This document shows, piece after piece, positions 1 to 8,226 of a stretch of DNA of 64,000 nt. Where the stretch lies: NCBI GenBank assembly GCA_934747255.1, contig CAKVGH010000006.1, forward strand, positions 1-64,000, given 5' to 3'. A program made the translations under genes and the position numbers. The DNA comes from an uncultured Clostridia bacterium. GTDB taxonomy: Bacteria; Bacillota; Clostridia; Christensenellales; UBA1242. Positions within the stretch are counted from its first letter, which is position 1, and the number at the start of each line of letters is the position of its first letter. Below the pieces are notes generated by a model. It saw only the letters and a list, made by a program, of their open reading frames with translations, made no database searches and was not told the origin of the DNA.

Positions 1-150
1 GCTTTCGCCCGAATACTTGGCTTTTAGGGTTTCTACCGCCTTGTTAATTTCCTTATCTGTAACAGATAGTTTTTCCATAATATAGCCTTTATCTAGACCA
101 TCGCCCGAAACAAACAAAAGTCCTTCCAAAATCTGTTCTAAATTTTTCAC
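1..150 (-). CDS. scpB: Segregation and condensation protein B, N-terminal part (cut by window edge)
   Basis: The first 50 codons of ScpB, the kleisin-associated winged-helix subunit of the bacterial SMC condensin. ScpB dimers bind ScpA and help load SMC near the origin for chromosome segregation. The visible N-terminus begins V-K-N-L-E-Q-I-L-E-G-L-L-F-V-S-G-D-G, the usual opening of this family. The start is a GTG whose first bases overlap the scpA stop (GTGA), so the two genes are translationally coupled, as in most Firmicutes. The rest lies outside the window. Confidence 0.85.
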   Translation of the reverse strand, partial: MKNLEQILEGLLFVSGDGLDKGYIMEKLSVTDKEINKAVETLKAKYSGES

Positions 151-1013
151 TCTAAATTTTCTCCTTTCAAGATTAAAATCTCGCCAAATTGCTCGTCCTG
201 ACTAACACAAATTTGCTGTCTTTTAAGCAATTCAAGTAAAGCCATAAAAGTTGTAATGATTTCGCCACGAGTAAAGTCATCGCCAACTATATCACTAAAC
301 TTCAAACTGTCTTTTTGCGTAATCAGTGTTTTGATTTCAAATTCCTTTTCTTCAACTGTCCATCTATCTCTTTCAATAGTCTTGGTTTCTTCAATGGCTG
401 TTTCCAAACTTGCTCTTGATAACATTTTTGCAAACGCATTTACAAGGTTTTCAACATTCATTTGTTTCAAGATAATTCTAAAATCATTAACTTTTTCGTC
501 TGGCATTTTATATAGTCTATTTACATTTTCTTGAAGTTTTAATTTTTCCCCTGCTTCTTTGAAAAGTTTGTATTCTTTTAGTCGCATTAAAAGTAATTTT
601 TCATCATCTTGTTCGTCAGGAATTTCAACATTTTCTTGTGGTAATAGGTGTTTAGACTTAATTTCCAGCAAAGTGGCAGCAATGTCAATAAACTCCGCTG
701 CTTTTTCCATATCAATAGAGTCCAAATCTTCCATATACTCTAAATATTGGTCAGTCACTTCCGCAAGTTTTATGTCTTCTATCTCCACTTTACTATCTTT
801 AATCAAATAAAGTAATAAGTCTAGTGGTCCTTCAAAATTTTCAAGTTTTATTTTGTAAGCACTACTATTTTCAAACTTTTGCATATCATTTGCACTAACA
901 ACAATTTTTGCGACAGTTTCTTCCACCTTTTGTTGCTCATTGCCTGTTGATTCGTTAGAATTTTGCACAACTTCCGCTTGACTTGTATCTAGTTTTAATT
1001 CTTCATTTGCCAT
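147..1013 (-). CDS. scpA: Segregation and condensation protein A (kleisin)
   Basis: Kleisin subunit that bridges the SMC heads and binds ScpB. The family core starts near residue 53 (Y-K-I-K-L-E-N-F-E-G-P-L-D-L-L-L), followed by the helical region and a C-terminal winged helix that ends near residue 280. At 288 aa it is longer than the usual ~250 aa because of an acidic, Gln/Asn/Ser-rich N-terminal extension of about 50 residues that looks disordered. A purine-rich ribosome site lies inside the end of the upstream M50 gene, 1 bp away, so the M50 gene, scpA and scpB probably form one transcript. Confidence 0.93.
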   Translation of the reverse strand: MANEELKLDTSQAEVVQNSNESTGNEQQKVEETVAKIVVSANDMQKFENSSAYKIKLENFEGPLDLLLYLIKDSKVEIEDIKLAEVTDQYLEYMEDLDSIDMEKAAEFIDIAATLLEIKSKHLLPQENVEIPDEQDDEKLLLMRLKEYKLFKEAGEKLKLQENVNRLYKMPDEKVNDFRIILKQMNVENLVNAFAKMLSRASLETAIEETKTIERDRWTVEEKEFEIKTLITQKDSLKFSDIVGDDFTRGEIITTFMALLELLKRQQICVSQDEQFGEILILKGENLE

Positions 1014-1014
1014 T

Positions 1015-1719
1015 TTACACCACCCCTGTCAAAACTCTCATCCAAAATAATTGTATCGGTTCAAGAATAAAATTTACTGCATAACCCATACCAATTTCTA
1101 ACACTGTTGTTAAAAGTAATGCTAAAAGAATATAAGTTCCGTATTTTCTCATAAACAAAACAAACTTGTTTGTTCCTTTTGTTAACGACTGCATAACATT
1201 GAATCCATCAAGTGGATAAATTGGTAAAAGATTAAACAAACACAAACTAAAATTGACTGTTGCACTATATTCAAATACCAAATGAATGAAGAAAAGTATG
1301 TAGTACCAAACATTAAGTTCTCCAGCATTTGATATAGTCATTGTTGCAAAAAACATCATTAAAATTGATAGTCCGCAAGAAAAAAAGCAAATTATAAAGT
1401 TTGTAGTAATTCCCGCAATACTTGTCAAAAAGATACCTTTTCGATAATCTTTGAATTTGCGTGGATTGATTGGCACTGGATTAGCCCAACCAAAACCCAC
1501 AAGTAAAAATGATAATGCACCTAATAAGTCTACATGTTTTAGTGGATTAAGGGTCATTCTGCCAGATAACTTTGCTGTATCATCTCCACAATTATATGCT
1601 ACTTTGGCATGTGCATACTCGTGGCTACACATTGCAAAAATAATTGCGAGCAAAAATGCGCCTGCATAAAGCCAAACTAAATTTCCTAGCATTTCATAGT
1701 TTCTAATAATTTCAATCAA
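1015..1719 (-). CDS. Site-2-type M50 family membrane metalloprotease
   Basis: Polytopic intramembrane zinc protease of the small YwhC/YdiL-like M50 group. The zinc motif H-E-Y-A-H is at residues 33-37 inside the first membrane segment. The second metal-ligand motif N-x-L-P-x-Y-P-L-D-G is at 163-172 (Asp171). About five hydrophobic segments are visible and there is no PDZ domain. Its substrate is unknown. Placement next to scpA is common in Firmicutes. It is not SpoIVFB by context, although SigK processing elsewhere in the genome would need a similar enzyme. The start is a TTG preceded by AGGGG; a later ATG (residue 10) is possible but lacks a ribosome site. Confidence 0.8.
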   Translation of the reverse strand: MIEIIRNYEMLGNLVWLYAGAFLLAIIFAMCSHEYAHAKVAYNCGDDTAKLSGRMTLNPLKHVDLLGALSFLLVGFGWANPVPINPRKFKDYRKGIFLTSIAGITTNFIICFFSCGLSILMMFFATMTISNAGELNVWYYILFFIHLVFEYSATVNFSLCLFNLLPIYPLDGFNVMQSLTKGTNKFVLFMRKYGTYILLALLLTTVLEIGMGYAVNFILEPIQLFWMRVLTGVV

Positions 1720-1790
1720 AACGCAATAACCCCTAATTAAAATACATTTAATTATATTACATAATATAACGATTTTGCAAGCGAAAATTA

Positions 1791-1822
1791 AAAAATAGGA
1801 GAGTATAAACTCTCCATTTTTT
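1791..1822 (-). terminator. Intrinsic terminator after the D,D-carboxypeptidase gene
   Basis: Hairpin GGAGAG-tttata-CTCTCC (minus strand) followed by a T/A-rich tract, about 70 nt past the stop codon of the dac gene. Confidence 0.7.
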
Positions 1823-1888
1823 GCTATTTTTGTATTTTTTTAATTCTTGGCAAGATTGAAAATCATTTATTGGCTTAAATTCTTAAAC

Positions 1889-3103
1889 TTACTTGCTGAA
1901 TAGTCTAAAATTGTCTATTGCTTGGTGGAATGCATCTTTATAACCTTGTTTTTTGTAGTCTTCTGCACTAATCAAGTTGCTTTCTTTTGCAACTATTCCA
2001 TCTTCAATCAAATAGATTTTTCCTATTACATCTCCTTGTTTTAGTGGGGCTTTAATAGAATTATCAAGTTCAATTTTCACTTCATAATTTTGAGTATTTT
2101 CGCCACGCTTTGATAAGACAAAAAGGTCATCGCTACATTTTGCTTCAATTTCATCTTTTATACCCTTAACTTTGAACTTTTGGGCTAAATTTTGTTCGCT
2201 TGATACTACCATTTTGTTTTCATAGTTGCTAAAACCATAATTTAATAATGTAGTTGATGTTTCAAATCTTTCGCTACTTGTTTTTGCACCGATTATTACA
2301 GATACAAGTCGCATACCATTTTTCTTTGCACTAGCACTTAAACAGTAGCCTGCTTCGTCAGTAAAACCTGTCTTTCCGCTATCGCAACCCGGATAATATC
2401 TAATCAATCTATTAGTATTTACAAGTTCGGTTTCCCTACCACTTGCGTGAACGATTTTGTCCATCCAAATAGTAGAATATTTGTGATAAATTTCGTGTTT
2501 GTGCACTTCTGCTAAAATATGTGCAATATCTTTTGCACAAGAATATTGAGATAATGCTGGTAAACCCGTACAATTTGCATACAAAGTGTTGTCCATACCT
2601 AATTCTTGTGCTTTTTTATTCATATTATCAACAAAGTTTTGCTCACTTCCAGCCATATTTTCCGCCAATACCACGCAGGAGTCATTAGCAGATGCAACAA
2701 TTACACTTTTTAGCAATTCATCGACCGTATATTCACTGCCAGCATCCAAAAATGCTTGCGAACCTTCCATACTAGCCGCATATTCACTAGTTAAAAGTTT
2801 GGTATCAAGCGTCCATTCGCCTTTTTCCAACTTTTCCATTGTCAAAAGTGTGGTCATTAACTTTACCATACTAGCAACTTCTAGTCTTTCTGTTTCGTTA
2901 TAGCCTATAAGCGCCTTTTCTGTATTAAAATCCATTAAATAGTACGATTTTACTGGCAAAGAAAGTACTTGCGCATCATTTTCTTGTGCAAAAACTACAT
3001 TCTCTTGTGGTTTGAATAAGTATTTTACCTGTCCAAACAATGTTAATATTGCAAAAAGAATAGAAAAAGTGACAATTAAGCGTTTTTTATTTCCCTTATA
3101 CAT
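1889..3103 (-). CDS. D-alanyl-D-alanine carboxypeptidase (penicillin-binding protein 5 family)
   Basis: Serine D,D-carboxypeptidase (peptidase S11, DacB/DacF type) that trims the terminal D-Ala of peptidoglycan stem peptides outside the membrane. The three active-site motifs are intact: S-M-V-K at about 78-81, S-A-N at 138-140 and K-T-G at 244-246. A hydrophobic N-terminal signal segment and a C-terminal beta-rich PBP5-C domain complete the 404-aa protein. The start is the ATG at 3103, because GGAGG sits 5 nt before it; an in-frame ATG four codons earlier has no ribosome site. The order deoB-pnp-dac matches the Bacillus drm-pupG-dacF cluster, which suggests a DacF-like role during sporulation (inference). 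Confidence 0.9.
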   Translation of the reverse strand: MYKGNKKRLIVTFSILFAILTLFGQVKYLFKPQENVVFAQENDAQVLSLPVKSYYLMDFNTEKALIGYNETERLEVASMVKLMTTLLTMEKLEKGEWTLDTKLLTSEYAASMEGSQAFLDAGSEYTVDELLKSVIVASANDSCVVLAENMAGSEQNFVDNMNKKAQELGMDNTLYANCTGLPALSQYSCAKDIAHILAEVHKHEIYHKYSTIWMDKIVHASGRETELVNTNRLIRYYPGCDSGKTGFTDEAGYCLSASAKKNGMRLVSVIIGAKTSSERFETSTTLLNYGFSNYENKMVVSSEQNLAQKFKVKGIKDEIEAKCSDDLFVLSKRGENTQNYEVKIELDNSIKAPLKQGDVIGKIYLIEDGIVAKESNLISAEDYKKQGYKDAFHQAIDNFRLFSK

Positions 3104-3175
3104 ATTTTCCTCCATTTTTATATTGTTAGCATTTGCAAAATGATAAAAAGTATGTAATTTTTTAGTATTTTTTCG

Positions 3176-3230
3176 TTTGCATAGTATTATGCAAAGTACT
3201 ATGCAAATGTTTGCGTAGTATTATGCAAAC
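3176..3230. repeat. Palindromic repeat cluster, TTTGCATAGTATTATGCAAA family (copy A)
   Basis: Three overlapping inverted-repeat units of the pattern TTTGC(A/G)TAGTA(C/T)TATGCAAA lie between the dac and pnp genes. Related copies occur at 10757-10780 and 22113-22145, all intergenic. Confidence 0.75.
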
Positions 3231-3261
3231 AAAAAAGAGAGTTTTTTTTCTACTCTCTTTT
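3229..3261 (-). terminator. Intrinsic terminator after pnp
   Basis: Minus-strand stem AAAGAGAG / CTCTCTTT followed by T-rich sequence, 24 nt past the pnp stop. It separates the deoB-pnp transcript from the dac gene. Confidence 0.7.
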
Positions 3262-3284
3262 ACTCAATTACATATTTTTTGAAC

Positions 3285-4109
3285 TTAAATTTCTTTTAAG
3301 AACTCACCAATTAAGTTCTTTAGGTTTTCAGTTGCTTTTACACCACTTTCAAGCACTTCTTTATGAGATAAAACTTCCTTTTCATCTTCGCTAACTGCCT
3401 TATTTGCCACGCAACTTATTCCCAGTACTTTCATACTACAATCACAAGCCGAAATAACTTCCAAAACCGTACTCATAGCTACAACATCTGCACCTATTGT
3501 TCTAAAAAACTTAACTTCCGCAGGAGTTTCATAAGTTGGACCTATCACTTGAATATAAACTCCCTTATGCGTTTTAATATTAAGTTTATTCGCTAGATTT
3601 TCCGCTACTTGCAAGTAGTTTTTATCATACACTTGTTTTAGGTCGACAAATCGCACTTTCCCATCAAGAATTGAGCCATTTATCATTGGATTTTGTGCCG
3701 TTAAATTTATATGGTCCTTAATCAAAACTAAATCACCAACATTATATGATTGATTTATTGCACCAGCCGAATTTGTGACAATCAATGTTTTTACACCAAG
3801 TTTATTAAACACATATACTGGCAAGCCACATTCTTTTGCAGAAAAACCATCATAAGGGTGAAATCTTCCCTGCATTGCAACAATATATTTTCCGCCCAAC
3901 TTTCCAAAAACGAATTGATTTTTATGACCTTCGACATTGGAAAATGGCATTCCAGCAATTTCTTGATACCTAACTATAATTTTATTTTCCATTTCATCAA
4001 CAAAACTTGATAATCCAGAGCCTAAAATAATCGCCACAGTAGGGCAAAAAGGAATTTTTGCTTTTATTTGACTTGCGATATTATCAACCAATTCTTTTGT
4101 AACTTCCAT
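3285..4109 (-). CDS. punA: Purine-nucleoside phosphorylase, trimeric type
   Basis: Cleaves (deoxy)guanosine and inosine with phosphate to the free base and (deoxy)ribose-1-phosphate. Family marks are the phosphate loop L-G-S-G-L-S-S near residue 30, the G-R-F-H-P-Y-D-G segment near 80 and T-N-S-A-G-A-I near 112. Length 274 aa is normal for the PunA/PupG class. It starts 1 nt after deoB, with its ribosome site (AAAAGGAG) in the deoB end, so the two are coupled: deoB isomerises the sugar-1-phosphate made here. Confidence 0.93.
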   Translation of the reverse strand: MEVTKELVDNIASQIKAKIPFCPTVAIILGSGLSSFVDEMENKIIVRYQEIAGMPFSNVEGHKNQFVFGKLGGKYIVAMQGRFHPYDGFSAKECGLPVYVFNKLGVKTLIVTNSAGAINQSYNVGDLVLIKDHINLTAQNPMINGSILDGKVRFVDLKQVYDKNYLQVAENLANKLNIKTHKGVYIQVIGPTYETPAEVKFFRTIGADVVAMSTVLEVISACDCSMKVLGISCVANKAVSEDEKEVLSHKEVLESGVKATENLKNLIGEFLKEI

Positions 4110-4110
4110 T

Positions 4111-5286
4111 TTATTCTCCTTTTGAAAAAATCTTGTTATAGATAACCGAATCTGTATTCAAGCCAAAGAGTTTTTCTATAAACTTTCCTATTTCATCAAA
4201 ACCAAGCATTGTACCCAAATTGACTGATTTTTCTAGCATTTTGGAGTATATCAAGCAAGGCGTATATTCTCTTGAATGGTCAGTCGATGGCGTTGTAGGG
4301 TCACAACCGTGGTCGCCAGTAATTATTACTATATCATCATTTTTTAATTTATAATATGTTTTTGCCAAAAACTCGTCTATTTGTTCAATAGCCTTTGCAT
4401 AGCCTTCAATATCATTTCTATGACCATAAACCATATCGGTATCAACTAAATTTACAAATGCTAGTCCATCAAAGTCCTTATCGAGCAACTTTTCTGTTAC
4501 TTGTAATGCGTCTTTGTTAGTGTGATTTGAGTATGTTTCAGTTACGCTTTCGTGATTAAAAATATCGTCTATTTTACCAACAGCAATAACATCTTTACCT
4601 ATTTTTAACAATTTGCTCATTGTGTTAGGTTTTTCAGGAGAAAGCGAAAAGTCTTTTCTGCCTTCGTTTATTCTTACAAAATTACCATTTTCATCAGTTT
4701 TGAAAGGTCTAGCAATTATTCTTCCAACCGCATTTTTGCCGTGCATTATTTTTCTTGCCTGCTCACACAGTTTGTATAGTTCATCAATTGAATATACATC
4801 GGTATGTGTTGCTATTTGCAAAACACTGTCAGCAGATGTGTAAACGATAGGTTTTTTAGTTTTAATGTGTTCATCGCCAAGCATTTTGATTACTTCTGTT
4901 CCGCTTATTGCAATATTACCTAGTATTCCCACTCCCCAAGCCTTTTCTAGTTCGCTAACAATCTTTTTTGGAAAGCCATTTGGGTATGTTGGCATAGGAT
5001 ATTTTGTTATTATCCCCATCATTTCAAAATGCCCAGTGGTAGTATCTTTTCCATTAGACTTTTCTTGTAATTTGCCATAAGCCCCAATCAAATCTTTTTC
5101 GGCAATATTCAAGCCAATTCCATCAATATTTTTAATTCCAACTTTGGACAAAAAAGGAATGTTCATTTTGTGAACATTGTACAAGTTCAAAAATGTGTTA
5201 CTTCCTTTATCGCCAAATCTATCTGCATCAGGCGATTCTCCCACGCCAAATCCATCGATTACCAATAAAAAAATTCTCTTTCCCAT
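4111..5286 (-). CDS. deoB: Phosphopentomutase
   Basis: Converts (deoxy)ribose-1-phosphate to the 5-phosphate, linking nucleoside salvage to central metabolism. It belongs to the alkaline phosphatase superfamily: the N-terminal metal-binding M-G-K-R-I-F-L-L-V-I-D-G-F-G, the catalytic-Thr region K-D-T-T-T-G-H and the C-terminal metal motif G-D-H-G-C-D-P-T-T-P-S-T-D-H are present. From ATG 5286 it is 391 aa, matching the family. The frame stays open to a TTG at 5325 overlapping the upstream gene, but that would add 13 residues not typical of DeoB; neither start has a clear ribosome site. Confidence 0.93.
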   Translation of the reverse strand: MGKRIFLLVIDGFGVGESPDADRFGDKGSNTFLNLYNVHKMNIPFLSKVGIKNIDGIGLNIAEKDLIGAYGKLQEKSNGKDTTTGHFEMMGIITKYPMPTYPNGFPKKIVSELEKAWGVGILGNIAISGTEVIKMLGDEHIKTKKPIVYTSADSVLQIATHTDVYSIDELYKLCEQARKIMHGKNAVGRIIARPFKTDENGNFVRINEGRKDFSLSPEKPNTMSKLLKIGKDVIAVGKIDDIFNHESVTETYSNHTNKDALQVTEKLLDKDFDGLAFVNLVDTDMVYGHRNDIEGYAKAIEQIDEFLAKTYYKLKNDDIVIITGDHGCDPTTPSTDHSREYTPCLIYSKMLEKSVNLGTMLGFDEIGKFIEKLFGLNTDSVIYNKIFSKGE

Positions 5287-5317
5287 ATTTTTATTATATA
5301 CCAAAAAAATTGTTTTT

Positions 5318-5938
5318 CTAAACAATTACAATAAAAATTGGAGAAATTATTTTTATTAAAAATAAAAACAAAATGTTAATACAAAGCGATAATACTACCA
5401 AAAAAACAATTTTTCCAGCATTATTAGAAAAGAAATTTGAGTTTTTACAGTTGCAACAATGGGCTTCGAAACATTCACAAAGCAAATATAATAAAAACAT
5501 AAATTGCAGTAAAAAAAGCGGAATAAGTGTAATCAGTGCAAATATTACGCCACTTAACGAAAAACAGATAATTACTACTCCAATATCAAAAATAGAAGTA
5601 AAACAAAATACAATTAAAGTTGAAAAAGATAAAAGATAAAACAATTTAGAAAAGCAAGAAAAAATAATTATCGAAAAGCATAATAAGAGCCAAAAGAGTT
5701 TTGAAAATAAAAATCCACAAAACCCTATTTCTCCGCACAAAAAACAAATAAATTTTTTATCAATACAATTAGCAATCTCGATACTTTCACTGTAGTTTGA
5801 GAGCATACAGACAGCCACAACAATAGAAAAAAAGCAAATCATTAGTGATAAAAGCACAATCTTTTTATGGCTTTTTATCGCGCCAAAGATTGAACTTTTT
5901 ACCGCATAATACCTTTTATATGTACAAGACCTAGACAT
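5318..5938 (-). CDS. Polytopic membrane protein, candidate stage II sporulation protein M
   Basis: A 206-aa, very hydrophobic, Cys-rich protein with about five membrane segments (roughly 27-47, 65-90, 92-112, 115-150 and 180-204). I do not recognise it by clear motifs. Two facts favour SpoIIM, which acts with SpoIID and SpoIIP to remodel septal peptidoglycan during engulfment: its place directly before deoB-pnp-dac, where Firmicutes carry spoIIM, and a fourth hydrophobic stretch with the spacing seen in SpoIIM. No ribosome site precedes the ATG; a TATAAT lies only 10 nt upstream, with no convincing -35, so the message may have almost no leader. Confidence 0.4.
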   Translation of the reverse strand: MSRSCTYKRYYAVKSSIFGAIKSHKKIVLLSLMICFFSIVVAVCMLSNYSESIEIANCIDKKFICFLCGEIGFCGFLFSKLFWLLLCFSIIIFSCFSKLFYLLSFSTLIVFCFTSIFDIGVVIICFSLSGVIFALITLIPLFLLQFMFLLYLLCECFEAHCCNCKNSNFFSNNAGKIVFLVVLSLCINILFLFLIKIISPIFIVIV

Positions 5939-5981
5939 ATAGTATTGTATTATAAAAACTTTGCTTTTATTATAGATTTAT

Positions 5982-6758
5982 CTATGCATTAGCATATTTA
6001 AGTCTATCCATTTTGCATGAGAGTTTATCAACGCAAAAACAAATAAACTCTCTATTGGTAGGTCTTTTGTCGTGTGATAAATTATAGCAGTTAAAAAAAA
6101 GACTGTCCCACACTTCCCTTGAACTATGCTTAAAAGCAAGACTTATAGCATTACGAATATTTCGTTCAATATTACAAACCGTTGTCTTAAACTTTACAGC
6201 AATAAATGGATATTGCTCGCCAACCAATGAAGAAACAACACCGCCATTACAAACTGCTTGCTTAATTATATCTTTAAGATAGCCATAACCAGTATGCTTT
6301 GGCGAAAATCCAAGTGAAAATAGTAAGTCAGTAATAGCATCTGACAATTTATCGTTTTGATTTTGTTCTTTTTTAACTTGCAAAGAATTTGACCCTATAA
6401 TACTTAAACTATTAGCAATATAGTTTTCAACATTATCAATACAAGTAAACGAAAAACTACTTATCCCCCAACTTTCCACCATTTGCTGATGTTTTTCATA
6501 GCCCACAAAAACTACCTGCGTACTCTTGTACTCATTATTTTCCAAAATAATATTTAAGTGAGAACTATTAAAATCAATAGTCGTTAAATCAAATATTACC
6601 ATTGCAGGCTTGATTTGATGTGTCTTAATGGTTAAGTCAATAAAGTTCAAACAACTAACCAAATTCATACACATTTTATAACAACACCTGTTAAGCTTTG
6701 ATAGCAATTCAATATTCTTATTTGAATACAGTATTGCCGTTAATTCTAATTTTATCAT
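5982..6758 (-). CDS. spo0A: Spo0A sporulation master regulator with a degenerate receiver domain
   Basis: The C-terminal domain (about 139-245) is clear Spo0A: S-L-G-F-S-P-K-H-T-G-Y-G-Y-L near 148-161, Y-P-x-I-A-x-K-F-x-T-T leading into the recognition helix at about 183-208, and R-P-T-N-x-E-F-I near 232-239. This domain binds 0A boxes. The N-terminal half aligns with a receiver and keeps an Asp (Asp57) at the phosphoryl-acceptor position. The acidic pair is replaced by Ser12-Asn13, and the conserved Thr and Lys are missing. Its place after spoIVB matches Bacillus and Clostridium. Start at ATG 6758, preceded by AAGGGG. Activation may not use the normal phosphorelay (inference). Confidence 0.88.
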   Translation of the reverse strand: MIKLELTAILYSNKNIELLSKLNRCCYKMCMNLVSCLNFIDLTIKTHQIKPAMVIFDLTTIDFNSSHLNIILENNEYKSTQVVFVGYEKHQQMVESWGISSFSFTCIDNVENYIANSLSIIGSNSLQVKKEQNQNDKLSDAITDLLFSLGFSPKHTGYGYLKDIIKQAVCNGGVVSSLVGEQYPFIAVKFKTTVCNIERNIRNAISLAFKHSSREVWDSLFFNCYNLSHDKRPTNREFICFCVDKLSCKMDRLKYANA

Positions 6759-6911
6759 TTGTCTTATACCCCTTTTTGTTATCAGCAGTATAACACCTAT
6801 TTGTAAAAAAACCAATGTTTTTACAAGATTTTTGAAAAAATTATTTATTTTTTTACAAAATATTGAATTTTTAACAATTATTTTAATTCAAAACTATACA
6901 AAAAGCGACAA

Positions 6912-8150
6912 TTACTGTTCAATCATCCAATCAAGGTACACACCAAAACCTTTTGTTGGGTCACTCACAAAAACATGTGTAACTGCACCAACTACCTTGT
7001 CATTTTGAATAATAGGGCTTCCGCTCATACCTTGAATTATACCACCAGTTTTTTCAAGAAGTTCCTTATCAACAACTCTAATTACCATACTTTTATCACT
7101 ACAATTTGCTTGATAATTAGTTTTTATTATTTCAATATCATAATCTTTGAATGTGTCGTTATCAAGGCTCACTCTTATTTTTGCCTTACCCGGCTTTGTA
7201 GTAAATCTACCACCAGTTTGCATTATAGTATTTTTGTTAAGGTCTTTTAGTTTATCTTCATTGTACTTGCCAAATATTCCAAATTTCGTATTTTTGTCTA
7301 CTTCCCCAATACTATTATTTCCTTGAATAAACAAGGCTTTTAGTTCTCCTGGTTTTCCTTTTGCCCCTTTATTTATTCCAATAATGGTAGCATTAAACAT
7401 TTCACCGCCATTGATTTCAATAGGCTTTTTTGTATCAGCATCACAAATGGCGTGTCCCAATGCACCAAATCTGTTATTATCAGTACGCACAAAAGTAAGC
7501 GTTCCAACACCAGAAGCATCATCTTTCACCCAAAGCCCTAATTTATACTTTTGAGTATATATGTCTTTGGCTGGAGTTATCTTATACTCAATTTCTTTTT
7601 TATCTCGTCTAATCTTAATACTCAACTCTTTGCCACGATTTTCTTCTTTATCTAAAATCTCACTCAAATCAGCGAGTCTTTCAACCTTTTCTCCTGCTAG
7701 TTCAACAATTATATCTCCATTTTTAATGTCAAGATTTTTTAAGGTATCAACACTTCCTTTTTCGGTCATAACAGCACTTGAACCTATTACAACAACCCCA
7801 CTGGTATTCAAAGAAAATCCCACAGTATTACCGCCTGTGTGGACTTTTATAGTTTCAGTATCAACTTCTATTTGTTTTAATGTTATTATATTAAATAGTT
7901 TTATATTTAACTTCAAATCTTCTAATGGTGCGTTACTTTGAACCATTGAGTTGCCAGATAACTCACAGGAAATGAATTTGCCAAATGGATTTGTACTAGT
8001 GATATTGGTTAAAGAATTGTAATCAATATTTATTTTGTCTGGAAGGCTTGTAATTTCATTAAAAGGAATACACAATATGCAAATTGTAGCCATACAAAAA
8101 AATAGTACAAATGCAATGATTAAAGAAATCTTTAAGACTTTTTTACGCAT
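6912..8150 (-). CDS. spoIVB: Stage IV sporulation protein B (SpoIVB serine peptidase)
   Basis: Forespore-secreted S55 peptidase that signals to the mother cell to start pro-SigK processing. An N-terminal membrane anchor lies at about 8-30, and a PDZ domain at about 110-195 contains L-K-N-L-D-I-K-N-G-D-I-I-V. The catalytic domain has A-L-G-H-A-I-C-D (His233) and Q-G-M-S-G-S-P-I-I (Ser378), then G-A-V-T-H-V-F-V-x-D-P-T. At 412 aa it is near the usual ~425. It lies between recN and spo0A. Its ribosome site is inside a strong hairpin that ends just before the ATG. The presence of sigK in this window is consistent with an intact SigK checkpoint. Confidence 0.95.
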   Translation of the reverse strand: MRKKVLKISLIIAFVLFFCMATICILCIPFNEITSLPDKINIDYNSLTNITSTNPFGKFISCELSGNSMVQSNAPLEDLKLNIKLFNIITLKQIEVDTETIKVHTGGNTVGFSLNTSGVVVIGSSAVMTEKGSVDTLKNLDIKNGDIIVELAGEKVERLADLSEILDKEENRGKELSIKIRRDKKEIEYKITPAKDIYTQKYKLGLWVKDDASGVGTLTFVRTDNNRFGALGHAICDADTKKPIEINGGEMFNATIIGINKGAKGKPGELKALFIQGNNSIGEVDKNTKFGIFGKYNEDKLKDLNKNTIMQTGGRFTTKPGKAKIRVSLDNDTFKDYDIEIIKTNYQANCSDKSMVIRVVDKELLEKTGGIIQGMSGSPIIQNDKVVGAVTHVFVSDPTKGFGVYLDWMIEQ

Positions 8151-8152
8151 AA

Positions 8153-8182
8153 AAAACTACCTTCCTTTTTGAAAGTAGTTTT
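8153..8182 (-). terminator. Hairpin between recN and spoIVB that holds the spoIVB ribosome site
   Basis: Minus-strand stem AAAACTAC-TTTC / GGAA(G)-GTAGTTTT, about 12 bp with one wobble pair, followed by T residues that run into the spoIVB ATG (8150). It reads as an intrinsic terminator for recN, and its 3' arm contains AGGAAGG, the only ribosome site for spoIVB. Confidence 0.65.
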
Positions 8183-8226
8183 TGTTAGTTTACAAATTAT
8201 ATACCACAATTAGTTAGCAAAAAATG

